Shown here: piece by piece, positions 1 to 9,177 of the stretch | Numbering within the stretch: position 1 is the stretch's first letter | Layout: every line of letters begins with the position of its first letter | Assembly (NCBI GenBank): GCA_944325575.1 | Contig: CALVAR010000005.1 | Location: 29,700 to 93,699, forward strand | DNA: 64,000 nt | Reading direction: 5' to 3' | DNA from: Candidatus Gastranaerophilales bacterium | GTDB taxonomy: Bacteria > Cyanobacteriota > Vampirovibrionia > Gastranaerophilales > Gastranaerophilaceae | Made by a program: the position numbers and the translations under genes | The notes under the pieces: generated by a model | Told to the model about the DNA's origin: nothing | Seen by the model: the letters and a program-made list of their open reading frames with translations, nothing else | Database searches by the model: none

Positions 1-1791
1 TACCTCACCGGGGTTATTTCCTCTGCCGGCTCTTCCCGCAACCTGTGTCAAAAGCTGAAAACCTCTTTCACAAGAACGAAAATCTGGAAGATTAAAGCCG
101 TTGTCGGCATTTATTACCCCGACAAGCGTTACATTAGGATTATCCAGTCCTTTTGCCAGCATTTGTGTGCCTATAAGTATGTCAATTTTACCGTTTCGAA
201 AATCGTTCAGTATTTCTATATGTTGATTCTTTTTGGAAAGAGAATCACTGTCCAATCTTGCTATATTACAGTCCGGAAAAAGCTTTTGCGCAACAAGCTC
301 TACTCTCTGGACTCCCGTGCCGCAGTTTCTTATTGCATCGCTTCCGCATTTCGGGCATTCTGTAATCATCGGTTGTTCATGTTCACAGTAGTGGCATTTT
401 AGAGTTTGTGTCTGTGAGTGGAATATCAATGGTATGGCACATTTCGGACATTGGATTACTTCACCGCAGGCCATGCACTGTGTATATGTCGAGAAACCTC
501 TGCGGTTCATAAGCAGTATTGTCTGCTTTTTATCACGGAGATTCTGCTCGATTGCGCTGACAAGCGCACGGGAAAAAATACCGTTGTTTGCTCTGAAACG
601 TTCTTCTCTCATATCCACCACACGCACCTTAGCGAGCGGATAATCATTGTAGCGTTTTTTCATTTCAATAAGATTACCCGAGTTTTTTGCATAATAATAT
701 GTGTTTATATCAGGTGTAGCGCTGCCGGACAGCACGGGGCAGTTGTTTAATTCCGCAAGTTTTTGCGCCACCTTTTTGGCATCATAGCGGGGAGACGGCA
801 TTGTCTGTTTATAAGAGCTGTCGTGTTCTTCGTCTATTATAATAAGCCCGATATTTTTTAAAGGTGCAAAAACAGCAGAGCGTGCACCTGCCAGAATACG
901 GATTTCATTGTTTTTAATTTTATTCCATACATCAAATTTTTCACCGTCAGAAATGCTTGAATGCCATATGGCTGTTTTTTCTATGCCGAATCTTCTTGCC
1001 ATACGCTGTGTTAGTACAGATGCTAGTGCTATTTCCGGCGCAAGGAATAAGACATTTTTACCCTGTTCCAGCACTTTTTTTATTGCCGCAAAATATACTT
1101 CTGTTTTGCCGGAAGAGGTTACTCCGTGCAAAAGAATATTGTTATAGCTCCCCAGCCTTTTTTCTATTTCCTTATAAGCAGTTTGCTGTTCATCGAGAAG
1201 CTGCGGGAATGGTTCTAAATCCTGTTGTTTAAATATTTCAAGCGGATTTCTAAAAAGCTGCTGTTCTGTTATTTGTACACAGCCCAGATTTAGCAGTCTG
1301 TTTATTGTTGCTCTTGTTGTTTTTGCTTCTTTTTCAAAATCAATGAGTCTTATTTTGCCTTTGCTTTTTAACAGCTGCAAAATTTCCGTTTGTCTTTTCC
1401 CCGCATTGTCAAAAGTTTTAAACTCTATAAATTTTTCTGTTTGTTCTTTTTGGCTTCCTGACAAAAACTTAACAGGAACAGCGCATTCAAGAACATTTTG
1501 TATGGAGCAAAAATAGTAATCCGCAACCCATTCAAGAAATTTTAGATATTTAAGGTCAAAAATAGGGGTATAATCAAGAATTTTTGATATATTTTTTGCT
1601 TTAATTTCTTCCGGAAGGTAGTTAGAAAACCCCACTACATAAGCATTTATCAAACCCATACGGCCAAAAGGCACAGAGACGGGCTGGCCTATTTTTATAT
1701 CGGGTTTCATTTCTTCCGGAATTAAATAACTAAAAGTCTTTACCCCAATGCCTTTTATAGATGTAAGAACAAGGGCATATTTATTCAACAT
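1..1791 (-). CDS. priA: Primosomal protein N' (PriA helicase), C-terminal end cut by window edge
   Basis: PriA is the 3'-5' DNA helicase that reloads the replisome at stalled forks. I translated the minus strand directly. The reading frame is open for 597 codons and runs off the window. It shows a Walker A motif HGVTSSGKTEVY (about residue 220), a DEEH Walker B box (about 315), a zinc region with paired cysteines CMACGEVIQCPKC and CHYCEHEQ...CPKC (about 430-480), and a helicase motif ending QVAGRAGRG near the edge. The ATG at 1791 is preceded by AAGAGGG, but an in-frame ATG at 1839 would add 16 residues and overlap the upstream gene, so the start is uncertain. It follows the PC4-like gene closely and is probably co-transcribed with it. 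Confidence 0.95.
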   Translation of the reverse strand, partial: MLNKYALVLTSIKGIGVKTFSYLIPEEMKPDIKIGQPVSVPFGRMGLINAYVVGFSNYLPEEIKAKNISKILDYTPIFDLKYLKFLEWVADYYFCSIQNVLECAVPVKFLSGSQKEQTEKFIEFKTFDNAGKRQTEILQLLKSKGKIRLIDFEKEAKTTRATINRLLNLGCVQITEQQLFRNPLEIFKQQDLEPFPQLLDEQQTAYKEIEKRLGSYNNILLHGVTSSGKTEVYFAAIKKVLEQGKNVLFLAPEIALASVLTQRMARRFGIEKTAIWHSSISDGEKFDVWNKIKNNEIRILAGARSAVFAPLKNIGLIIIDEEHDSSYKQTMPSPRYDAKKVAQKLAELNNCPVLSGSATPDINTYYYAKNSGNLIEMKKRYNDYPLAKVRVVDMREERFRANNGIFSRALVSAIEQNLRDKKQTILLMNRRGFSTYTQCMACGEVIQCPKCAIPLIFHSQTQTLKCHYCEHEQPMITECPKCGSDAIRNCGTGVQRVELVAQKLFPDCNIARLDSDSLSKKNQHIEILNDFRNGKIDILIGTQMLAKGLDNPNVTLVGVINADNGFNLPDFRSCERGFQLLTQVAGRAGRGNNPGEV

Positions 1792-1825
1792 GCCCTCTTG
1801 CTGTTCTATAATTGTTTTTTCTTTG

Positions 1826-2071
1826 TTATTCAGCGTCATCTGTAGTCATAAATTCTTGCATTGCTTCGTCAATAGCGTCTTTTAAGAGTTCCAGATTTTC
1901 CGGAGAAACAGTAACGCCTTTTTTTGTTGGCAGCCAGTTGAGGCCGTCATCTGTTGTGTAATAAATTCTCAAATCAAGGTAGCTTTTACCTTTATATTCG
2001 TTGATAGAGATTTGCAGCTGTTCTGTAGCGCTTCTCGGGATTGTTGCAATAATTTTTGCTTCTGATGCCAT
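1826..2071 (-). CDS. PC4/p15-like single-stranded nucleic-acid-binding protein
   Basis: This 81-residue protein resembles the bacterial versions of the transcriptional coactivator p15 (PC4) fold. These are small dimeric proteins that bind single-stranded DNA or RNA. The strand pattern LQISINEYKGKSYLDLRIYY followed by DGLNWLPTKKGVTVSPENL and a C-terminal helix fits that family. A good ribosome site (AGGAG) lies about ten bases before the ATG. It is the first gene of a likely two-gene unit with priA, whose start lies just beyond or overlaps its stop, so a role in replication or single-strand handling is possible but only inferred. Confidence 0.75.
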   Translation of the reverse strand: MASEAKIIATIPRSATEQLQISINEYKGKSYLDLRIYYTTDDGLNWLPTKKGVTVSPENLELLKDAIDEAMQEFMTTDDAE

Positions 2072-2221
2072 AACTTATTTCTCCTCTTTTTCATCCAAAA
2101 TTTATTTTATCATGCATTTGGTGCTTTGTAACTTTTATAAAAAATGATAAAATATTTTCGAGACATAGAATCCGGGCTGGAAGTATTCGCACAAGTCTAA
2201 ATATTTAAATACGGGTAGTTT

Positions 2222-3235
2222 ATGGCAAAGATAAGAAATTTAGCTCTTCGGGATATTCCAAAACTCAAAAGAATGATTTCTATGATATCGAACCTTAGCA
2301 GCGCTGATGTCGGGTTTGGATACAAGTCTTATGTTCCTTTTCCCATCAACTGGATAAATCGTATTTTGCCTTTGCAGCTGAAATTTGCATCTGATTCTTA
2401 TGTGGCTTTTGACGAAAATAAAGTTTGCGGACTCATTACACTAAAACAGCAGGAAAAAAATCCTCAAAGCTGGAGAATATCAAAACTGTTTCTTGATGAA
2501 AACGGTTATGATATCGGCAGACAGCTTGTCAGTTTTGTAATTGCCAGATACGGTGCAATGGGGGCAAATACTTTTACTGTAAAAGTTGATGAAAACCATG
2601 AAGAGCTTTTGGAGCTTTTTTCAAAAGGCTGCGGTTTTAGAGTTTGTGCATCGGAGCAGCTCTGGGAAATGCAAGAAATAAAACTTGCTCCGGCATCTTT
2701 GGATAAGAAATTCTTCAGACCGTTTAAAAATTCTGATGCGCAGGCAGCTGCCGGTATCTATAATGATTTGATATTTCCTCATTTTAGGTATTCACTTGCC
2801 AGAAAGCCTGCTGAATTTGAAAATGTCTTGTGCAGCGGTTTATACAAAACATCTTTCTTCCGCTATGTCTTGGAGGACGGCTCTAACCATTCAATAAAAG
2901 GATACTTTTCAATACAAACAAGCGACAACGAGAACTTTATACTCAATGTAGACCTTGTGAGCGCATTTGATGAGTATCTCGGCGATGTAATAAATTTTGC
3001 AATCAGCCAGATACTTATGAGAAAAAAGAATTTTAAACTATATTTCAGAAACAAAAAATATCAGACTAACGGGTCGAAAAATGAAAAATATCTTGCGGAA
3101 AACGGTTTTAAAAATGTAAAAAGCCAGATCGTACTTGTAAAAGACTACTACAAACGCATTCAGGAAGATGACAGGTATACAAAACCTGCAATAGCATTTT
3201 CGGAAATTTCAAGAAAACCTGCATTTAAAATTTAG
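2222..3235 (+). CDS. GNAT-like acetyltransferase-fold protein
   Basis: The 337-residue protein begins with a run typical of GNAT proteins (IRNLALRDIPKLKRMI). It continues with DSYVAFDENKVCGLITL, a strand pair at the usual acetyl-CoA-binding core, and a helix after it. The second half (from about residue 165, KFFRPFKNSDAQAAAGIYND) may be a second GNAT-like unit, giving a tandem arrangement. I see no residues that identify the substrate. Its stop codon overlaps that of a small gene on the opposite strand. A -10-like GATAAAAT lies about 80 bases before the start. The fold assignment is moderate and the function is unknown. Confidence 0.6.
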   Translation: MAKIRNLALRDIPKLKRMISMISNLSSADVGFGYKSYVPFPINWINRILPLQLKFASDSYVAFDENKVCGLITLKQQEKNPQSWRISKLFLDENGYDIGRQLVSFVIARYGAMGANTFTVKVDENHEELLELFSKGCGFRVCASEQLWEMQEIKLAPASLDKKFFRPFKNSDAQAAAGIYNDLIFPHFRYSLARKPAEFENVLCSGLYKTSFFRYVLEDGSNHSIKGYFSIQTSDNENFILNVDLVSAFDEYLGDVINFAISQILMRKKNFKLYFRNKKYQTNGSKNEKYLAENGFKNVKSQIVLVKDYYKRIQEDDRYTKPAIAFSEISRKPAFKI

Positions 3236-3447
3236 TTTTTTGCCAATTCTTTTTTTAGTTGAAGGATTTTGTATAATTGTGTATCAATTATTTCATAAAT
3301 TGCATTTGATATTGCAATATAATCTATAATCCCCCTATTTTCTGAATTATTACCCTGCAAAGAATTGTTCAAAGTTTTAGACAAATATAGTAGTGTCGTC
3401 ATATCAGATATTAGTTCATCAAGATTTTGTTCCAGTGTTTTATTCAT
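3232..3447 (-). CDS. Small helical protein of unknown function
   Basis: This is a 71-residue predicted protein starting with MNKTLEQNLDEL. It appears wholly helical, with LISDMTTLLYLSKTLNNSL and a Lys-rich C terminus, and resembles no family I can name. I chose the ATG at 3447. A TTG at 3483 would add twelve hydrophobic residues. No Shine-Dalgarno sequence is visible, but a TATAAT-like box lies near 3488, so a leaderless or weakly translated message is possible. It is convergent with the acetyltransferase-like gene, with overlapping stop codons, and divergent from a small HTH gene. Confidence 0.4.
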   Translation of the reverse strand: MNKTLEQNLDELISDMTTLLYLSKTLNNSLQGNNSENRGIIDYIAISNAIYEIIDTQLYKILQLKKELAKN

Positions 3448-3694
3448 AATAATAAATAATAAATAATAAATATTTTTATTCAATTATAAATGAATAAAAA
3501 TCCGAGTCAATATTAATTATTTTTACTATTATTTAAGATAGAGTTTTGTTAAAAAGTTTAAAAACATTGAGTTTATATTTTAAAAATTAAAGCTAATATT
3601 GTTGTTTTATTCAAATTTTACTTGTTAAAAAAACAGTCCGATATTCAATTATCATTGCATACTAATATTTTTGAATATTGTTTATGGTAATTGC

Positions 3695-3913
3695 ATGACC
3701 AAGAGGGACTTTTTAAAAAGAATAGGAAAAAATATTCAAAAAGCAAGAAAAGCAAAGGGATATACACAAGAATCTTTTGCTGAAAAGACGAATCTTTCTT
3801 GGAGTTATATTTCTAAAGTAGAATCCGGCATATTGAATATGTCCTGTGCCAAAATTTATGATTTTGCTGTTTATCTTGATGTCCCGTTAGAAGAACTTTT
3901 GTCTTTAAAATAA
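3695..3913 (+). CDS. Small XRE-family HTH regulator
   Basis: The 72-residue protein is almost entirely a Cro/CI-type helix-turn-helix: RIGKNIQKARKAKGYTQESF, then EKTNLSWSYISKVESG as the HTH and recognition helix. It ends DVPLEELLSLK, like many stand-alone XRE regulators. The ATG at 3695 is preferred to a TTG at 3671, which would add MNIVYGNC. The flanking 200-base spacers are extremely AT-rich and hold no other gene. The target is unknown. The divergent small helical gene next to it could be a partner, but nothing in the sequence proves that. Confidence 0.8.
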   Translation: MTKRDFLKRIGKNIQKARKAKGYTQESFAEKTNLSWSYISKVESGILNMSCAKIYDFAVYLDVPLEELLSLK

Positions 3914-4145
3914 TTTTGCACTAATCGATATATTTTAATTTTTTATTAATAAGCTTAATTTATATTCTAACCTTTTAGGGTAATATTTGTTTCTTTATTT
4001 ATAAGCTTTCTTGAGTTTTTCCGGTAAAAAAGTATTAGACTTTTATGGCTGATATTTTCAAAAACAAACTGTAATACCGTCCAATTGAGAGAGTTCAAAA
4101 ATCCGTTTAAGTTGATTTTGGATACGTATAACGGGTTTTTGAATT

Positions 4146-5138
4146 ATGCACAATAAAAAATTTCTCACAATATTATCCGTCTTTTTTTGCATTTTTTGTG
4201 TGTCTTCATTATGTGCATTTTGTCTTGATACTGTTACATCAAAATTGAACGAAATAGAAAAAAGTTTTTATGGCTATACTTATCAAGGCAGCAATGAGTC
4301 AAGACTCTCAAGGCTGGAAAAAAATCTTTACGGAAAAACTTATAACACTTCTCAAAAACAGCGAACAGAAAAAATATACAAAGATATGGGGCTTGGAGTA
4401 CCTGCGGGTGCAGCAGCACCTGTTCAGGAAACTGTGCCGAAATCAGAGGCTGATATAGGACCAAAAGCCGATGCCGGTATAAAATATCCTGTTGTTGATA
4501 AATTGGAAGAAAAAGTATTTAAAAAATCATACCCTGACGATGATATTTACTTGAGGCTGTCAAGGCTTGAAAAGCAGACTTTTAAAAAAGAAAGCACCCT
4601 CTCTTTGAATGAAAGAGTGGATGCCTTGCGTGATAAAGTTCTGGGAGGGGACTCAAGAGCCGTTGCGGAAATTGACCCCGAAACAGAGGAAATTGTCCTC
4701 GACAACGGTAAAAAATATATCGAAAACCCGTATATAGGGAATGGAAATAATGATTCACACTACAATTATTACAGCTATGAGGGGTCAAAAAACAGAATTC
4801 CGGCACCGGCCAGGTTAAGTGATGACAATGCAGAGGATTATTCACGGACTTACGGCGAAAGATACGCACAAAGCTATGATTTAGACATATTGGAAAAACA
4901 GCTCTTCGGTAAAAGATTTATACAAGAGCCGCCCTCCAAACGTCTTGCCCGCCTGGAAAACAAAGTGTTTCAGCGTACTTTTAATGACGACCAGGAGGCG
5001 CGTACCCAGAGGCTTCTGACTGTTACAACAGCACAAAAGACTTCTAAAGAATACGATTCCAACAAATGGGCACAGCGCCTGAATACGGGCATTCAAATCG
5101 GCAGTATCCTGCTAATGGTCCTTGCTATGATTCTTTAG
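4146..5138 (+). CDS. Secreted/membrane-anchored RLxRLE-repeat protein
   Basis: The 330-residue protein opens with a signal peptide (residues about 4-26, hydrophobic and Cys-rich) and ends in a hydrophobic helix IQIGSILLMVLAMIL, so it is probably exported and held in a membrane. Between them are six copies, in three pairs, of a unit of the form RLsRLEkxvFgktf: about residues 33, 53, 118, 137, 248 and 265. Examples are RLSRLEKNLYGKTY and RLARLENKVFQRTF. A Gly/Ala/Pro stretch GVPAGAAAP lies at about 84-92. I recall similar repeats in cyanobacterial-lineage hypothetical proteins. No enzymatic residue is evident; a scaffold or envelope role is a guess. Confidence 0.6.
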   Translation: MHNKKFLTILSVFFCIFCVSSLCAFCLDTVTSKLNEIEKSFYGYTYQGSNESRLSRLEKNLYGKTYNTSQKQRTEKIYKDMGLGVPAGAAAPVQETVPKSEADIGPKADAGIKYPVVDKLEEKVFKKSYPDDDIYLRLSRLEKQTFKKESTLSLNERVDALRDKVLGGDSRAVAEIDPETEEIVLDNGKKYIENPYIGNGNNDSHYNYYSYEGSKNRIPAPARLSDDNAEDYSRTYGERYAQSYDLDILEKQLFGKRFIQEPPSKRLARLENKVFQRTFNDDQEARTQRLLTVTTAQKTSKEYDSNKWAQRLNTGIQIGSILLMVLAMIL

Positions 5139-5141
5139 GGA

Positions 5142-5441
5142 CTAGTATAATCCTGTAAATATCTGGCCGAATGTTGCATCATATACATTCTGGACAGGGG
5201 TAAATACTTTGCTAAAGAATCCTTTCTTTGCAGGGCTGTTGCACTGATTACAGGCAGGCAGGTATGTTCTTTGCTGCACGGGAGCTACAATATAACTATA
5301 AGTTATCGGAGCAGCCGCACCGGTTGGCACACCTATTGAACATGAGTTCTGCATCGGCATCGGCTTTAACGGACACGAAGCAAATGCTGTAGTTGCAGCC
5401 ATAATCATTGCAGCTGCTGTCAGCGCAAATATCTTTTTCAT
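5142..5441 (-). CDS. Small secreted Cys-containing protein with GVPTGAAAP motif
   Basis: This 99-residue protein has a clear signal peptide (MKKIFALTAAAMIMAATTAFA, cut after AFA). The mature part is about 78 residues with four cysteines, two of them in a CNQC pair, and is rich in Pro, Gln and Tyr. It contains IGVPTGAAAPITY, nearly the same motif as the convergent neighbour's LGVPAGAAAPVQE. The two stop codons are three bases apart. The shared motif hints that both act in the same envelope place. No known family is recognised. Confidence 0.65.
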   Translation of the reverse strand: MKKIFALTAAAMIMAATTAFASCPLKPMPMQNSCSIGVPTGAAAPITYSYIVAPVQQRTYLPACNQCNSPAKKGFFSKVFTPVQNVYDATFGQIFTGLY

Positions 5442-5632
5442 AAAAAAATCTCCTTTTATTCTGCGTGAGCTGTTTGTGTCTCACATACCCATTTTTACAT
5501 TTTTGAGAAAAAATACATTAGACTAAACGGCTAAGTAAATTTATAACCCTGTTTAATAATAATTTCGTAAAAATAGATTAAAATATGATATAATCAACCT
5601 AATTGGAATATTATCAGGGGGTGCTATTACCT

Positions 5633-6943
5633 ATGACAAGCAGCAATACTATTTATTTTGTGGATGTAACAAACAGAGACGGAGTCCAGACTTCCCGACT
5701 CGGGCTGGCAAAACTTCAAAAAACCATCATAAACATTATGCTTGATGATATGGGTATAACCCAGTCGGAATTTGGTTTTCCTACAACGAAACACGAGCTT
5801 AATTACCTTAACGGAAATCTGGAGCTTGTTGATAGGGGTGTTATAAGAAAAACCAGATTGTCAGGATGGATTCGTGCACTTGCAAAAGATGTTGTAGAGT
5901 CATTCAGCAACGTCCCCCGTCTTAAATATGTCAATCTCTCCCAGTCTACGTCCGATCAAATGATAAACGGAAAATACGGCGGCAAAAAAACAAAAGAAGA
6001 TATTCTCGCACAAACAATTGAGGCTGTGGAAGCTGCAAAAACCTGCGGTGCCGAGATTATAGGCGTAAATGCAGAAGACGCATCAAGAAGCGATATTGAT
6101 TATCTTATAAAATATGCAAAAGAATGCAAAAAACACGGTGCAAGCCGTTTCAGATACTGTGATACTCTGGGATATGAGGACCCTCATACCGCTTATGAAA
6201 GGATATATGCTATTGCCAAAGAAGCTCAGATTGATATGGAAATGCATTTTCATAATGATCTCGGCATGGCTGTCGGATGTTCCGTACTCGGCGCAAAAGC
6301 AGCGATTGATGCCGGTGTTGATGCTTATATAAATACAGCCATAAACGGAATGGGAGAACGTGCTGGGAATGCCGATTTAATTTCCTGTCTTTTAGCTGTT
6401 AAAAAATCCGCAGGCTTTGCGGGGAAATATAATGTAGATCCTCAGATTGATTTGTCAAAAGCCTGGAAACTTGCAAAATATACATCTCATGCCTTCGGTG
6501 TTCCTATACCGGCAAATCAGCCTGCTGTAGGCGGAAATGCATTTGCTCATGAATCCGGAATACATGCAGACGGTGCATTAAAGGACAGAAGAAATTACGA
6601 ACTTTATGATTTTGAAGAACTCGGACGAGGTGAACCCGAAATTGTAGAAACCGGAAGAATGATTACAGTCGGTGAGTACGGCGGAATTAAAGGCTTTAGA
6701 AACGTGTATAAAAATCTTGAACTTGAATTTCACGACGAAGATGAAGCAAGAAACATACTTGAACTTGCCCGTTATGCAAATGTACATACACAGCTGCCTT
6801 TAACAGACAGTGAGCTTCGTTTTATATATTATTATCCTGATATTGCGGCAAAGATTATGACGGTTACACCATACTATATGCCGACGGGAGAATTGAAAAA
6901 ACGTTTGGAAACACAGGGCAATATTTCTGCTTCTATAGTATAA
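5633..6943 (+). CDS. Homocitrate/2-isopropylmalate synthase family enzyme
   Basis: The enzyme belongs to the HMGL-like (DRE-TIM) aldol condensation family, which joins acetyl-CoA to a 2-oxo acid. It shows the metal site NRDGVQTSRLG near the N terminus, EMHFHNDLGMAVG with the HxH metal ligands, and NGMGERAGNADL, then HESGIHADGAL in the linker. At 436 residues it lacks the roughly 100-residue C-terminal LeuA leucine-feedback domain, so it looks like a NifV/homocitrate-synthase-like or an unregulated isopropylmalate-like form. Substrate cannot be decided from sequence alone. The ATG at 5633 follows AGGGGGTG; a TTG at 5603 is less likely. scpB follows after 23 bases. Confidence 0.88.
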   Translation: MTSSNTIYFVDVTNRDGVQTSRLGLAKLQKTIINIMLDDMGITQSEFGFPTTKHELNYLNGNLELVDRGVIRKTRLSGWIRALAKDVVESFSNVPRLKYVNLSQSTSDQMINGKYGGKKTKEDILAQTIEAVEAAKTCGAEIIGVNAEDASRSDIDYLIKYAKECKKHGASRFRYCDTLGYEDPHTAYERIYAIAKEAQIDMEMHFHNDLGMAVGCSVLGAKAAIDAGVDAYINTAINGMGERAGNADLISCLLAVKKSAGFAGKYNVDPQIDLSKAWKLAKYTSHAFGVPIPANQPAVGGNAFAHESGIHADGALKDRRNYELYDFEELGRGEPEIVETGRMITVGEYGGIKGFRNVYKNLELEFHDEDEARNILELARYANVHTQLPLTDSELRFIYYYPDIAAKIMTVTPYYMPTGELKKRLETQGNISASIV

Positions 6944-6966
6944 TAGACTTGTAAAGGATTTATATA

Positions 6967-7518
6967 ATGTCACTAAAAGCAAGAATTGAAGCAGTTTTAT
7001 TTATAACGGCACAGGCTCTGGAAGTACAGGATATTGCCGAAATCCTCAAAGAAGAACCGGATACGGTAGAAGAAGCACTTCTTGAGCTTATTATGGATTA
7101 TTCCGCCCGTGAAGGTGCACTTGAAATAGACGATGAAAACGGCTATATTCTGCAGGTAAAACAGGATTATATGGATATAGTCGAACAGCTTTGTCCTGTG
7201 GAGTTAAAACCTCCTGTTTTAAAAACTCTTACAATAATTGCACTGAAAGAACCCATAAGACAATCGTATTTAAAAGAACTGCGTTCCAACGCTTATGAAC
7301 ATGTGCAGGAACTTTTGAAAATGGGGCTTATTTCCCGCCACAGAGACAAAAACGGACGTTCTTTCAACCTTAAAACAACACCAAAATTCAAAGAATATTT
7401 TAAACTAAAAGGCGATGCCAAAACTCTTGCAAAAATTATAGATCTGGAAAAACAGGCAAGAGATAACGGTGAGGATGAAGACAGCATAGATCTGTCCGAA
7501 TTCGTGGAAGAAAATTAG
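6967..7518 (+). CDS. scpB: Segregation and condensation protein B
   Basis: ScpB is the winged-helix partner of kleisin ScpA in the SMC complex that folds and segregates the chromosome. The 183-residue protein shows the family start ARIEAVLFITAQALEVQDIA, the central LKTLTIIALKEPIRQSYLKE (usually AIIAYxQPITRxEI) and the second winged helix ending LISRHRDKNGRSFNLKTTPK. Length is normal. It lies 23 bases after the synthase gene and is probably co-transcribed. It is convergent with the GGDEF gene, with only seven bases between them. scpA is not in the window. Confidence 0.92.
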   Translation: MSLKARIEAVLFITAQALEVQDIAEILKEEPDTVEEALLELIMDYSAREGALEIDDENGYILQVKQDYMDIVEQLCPVELKPPVLKTLTIIALKEPIRQSYLKELRSNAYEHVQELLKMGLISRHRDKNGRSFNLKTTPKFKEYFKLKGDAKTLAKIIDLEKQARDNGEDEDSIDLSEFVEEN

Positions 7519-7525
7519 AAGTATA

Positions 7526-9133
7526 TTATTCTCCCCTTGGTATAAGCGTACATCCTGTATTCGGGTTGTATTCGCATATACAGTTTTTGCCGTTATTTTT
7601 TGCATTATACAGAGCAACGTCAGCAAGCTCTATGAGTGTCTGTTCATCCAGTGCACAGGACGGGTATTCGCTCATACCGATACTTACAGTCGGACATATA
7701 TTGATATTGTCTCTTACATTTATTTTAATCTGGCTTATATTTTTTCTGATTCTTTCAGCAATAATCTTTGCATCCTGAATATTGGTTTCCGGCAGAATTA
7801 CCGTAAATTCCTCACCGCCGTATCTGGACGCAATATCAATTTTTCTTATTGTCTGTTGTATACAGCTGGCAATTTCTCTTAAGACCTGGTCTCCAACGGG
7901 GTGTCCGTAGGTATCATTTACACTCTTAAAGTTATCGATATCCATCATCAAGAGAGTCATTTCATGATTGTAGCGTGATGAACGTTTGATTTCATTTTCC
8001 AGCAATGTATAGAAGTGTCTGTAAATATATAATTTTGTAAGACCGTCTTTTGTAGCGAGTTCATACAATTTTGCGTTATCAATTGCAATAGCTGCCTGAT
8101 TTGCAAGTGCCTCTATGAATTCCAGATCCTGTTTGTTGAATAATTTGCCGTTTTGTTTGTTCGTTATATTTATAACACCAATAGGCTCACCTTTGGCAAT
8201 CAGCGGCACACATAAAAGAGAATTAACGTTCAATTCCTGTCCGTTATCAATAAATCTCGGGTCATTCTGTCCGAGGTTTGATATAATTGATTTCTTTTCT
8301 ACAAATACTGTGCCTGCAATACCCTCACCAACTTTTATTTTTGAGCATTCAATAAGTCCGTTGTTGATTTCTGTTTCAAGATTCTTATCCGCAAGCCCGT
8401 ATACAACTTTTGTCTGCAGTACATTTTCCGCAAAGTTGTATAACATCAAAGAACCCTTTTCCGCATCAATTGTTTCAAGAGCTTTATTTAAAATTACTCT
8501 CAAAAGACGTTTCAGGTCATCGATAAAGTTCACAGCCTGGGAAATGTTATAAAGAATAGAAATATTATGCAGGGATTTTTGTAATTTCTTTAAATCGTTT
8601 TCCTGCTCTCTTCTTTTTATATATTTTATTAATATAGGCCCGATATAGTTAAATACTTTGTTTAAATATAATAAATCTTCCGTACTGAATGGTGTTCCGT
8701 CAGTTTTTTCTCCTATAGAACAAACGAAATACGGAATGGAGTCTTTCTGAAATAGTTTAAAATAACAACTGTTAAGATTTTGCAGTTCATATTTTTCCCA
8801 AAATGATTTGTATATCGGCTTGTTGTTATCATCTGCAACTTTTATGAATTCATTTTTATTTAAAACTTCCCAGAAACCTTCTTCATCATTTTCAAATTGG
8901 AAAAATTCATGATCGTCAGAATTTGGGCTTGATACCATGTAATAAACTTTGTCATGATTAATAAAAAATCTGACATTGTCTATGCTGAGAGCCTGAGTGA
9001 TAAAAACGGTAACCTTCTCAATTAAGTCTTCAATCGAATCAGCCTGTGTAGCAATGATGCTCAATTCAAATAAACTGTTAAGATCATAAAAGTTTTTTTG
9101 AAGAGTGTTGATTTTTTCTGAAAGATTCTCCAT
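7526..9133 (-). CDS. GAF-GGDEF diguanylate cyclase
   Basis: This 535-residue cytosolic protein makes the second messenger c-di-GMP. The N-terminal 180 residues look like a degenerate GAF or GAF-like sensor. A second GAF domain covers about 195-350 (SILYNISQAVNFIDDL... to NQAAIAIDNAKLYELA). The GGDEF domain follows from about 360: MDIDNFKSVNDTYGHPVGD, then the active-site loop RYGGEEFTVILPE. An RxxD product-inhibition site (RKID) sits five residues before the loop, so both catalysis and feedback look intact. No membrane segment is seen. The only possible c-di-GMP hydrolase in the window (44904-46163) looks inactive. Confidence 0.93.
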   Translation of the reverse strand: MENLSEKINTLQKNFYDLNSLFELSIIATQADSIEDLIEKVTVFITQALSIDNVRFFINHDKVYYMVSSPNSDDHEFFQFENDEEGFWEVLNKNEFIKVADDNNKPIYKSFWEKYELQNLNSCYFKLFQKDSIPYFVCSIGEKTDGTPFSTEDLLYLNKVFNYIGPILIKYIKRREQENDLKKLQKSLHNISILYNISQAVNFIDDLKRLLRVILNKALETIDAEKGSLMLYNFAENVLQTKVVYGLADKNLETEINNGLIECSKIKVGEGIAGTVFVEKKSIISNLGQNDPRFIDNGQELNVNSLLCVPLIAKGEPIGVINITNKQNGKLFNKQDLEFIEALANQAAIAIDNAKLYELATKDGLTKLYIYRHFYTLLENEIKRSSRYNHEMTLLMMDIDNFKSVNDTYGHPVGDQVLREIASCIQQTIRKIDIASRYGGEEFTVILPETNIQDAKIIAERIRKNISQIKINVRDNINICPTVSIGMSEYPSCALDEQTLIELADVALYNAKNNGKNCICEYNPNTGCTLIPRGE

Positions 9134-9177
9134 AATACATATTTTATTAAAATTTTTCTAATAATTCAATCAATTAA

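Noticed and set aside
8115..8552. Plus-strand frame of 145 residues
   Set aside because: It is antisense to the GAF region of the diguanylate cyclase, without its own ribosome site or recognised domain.
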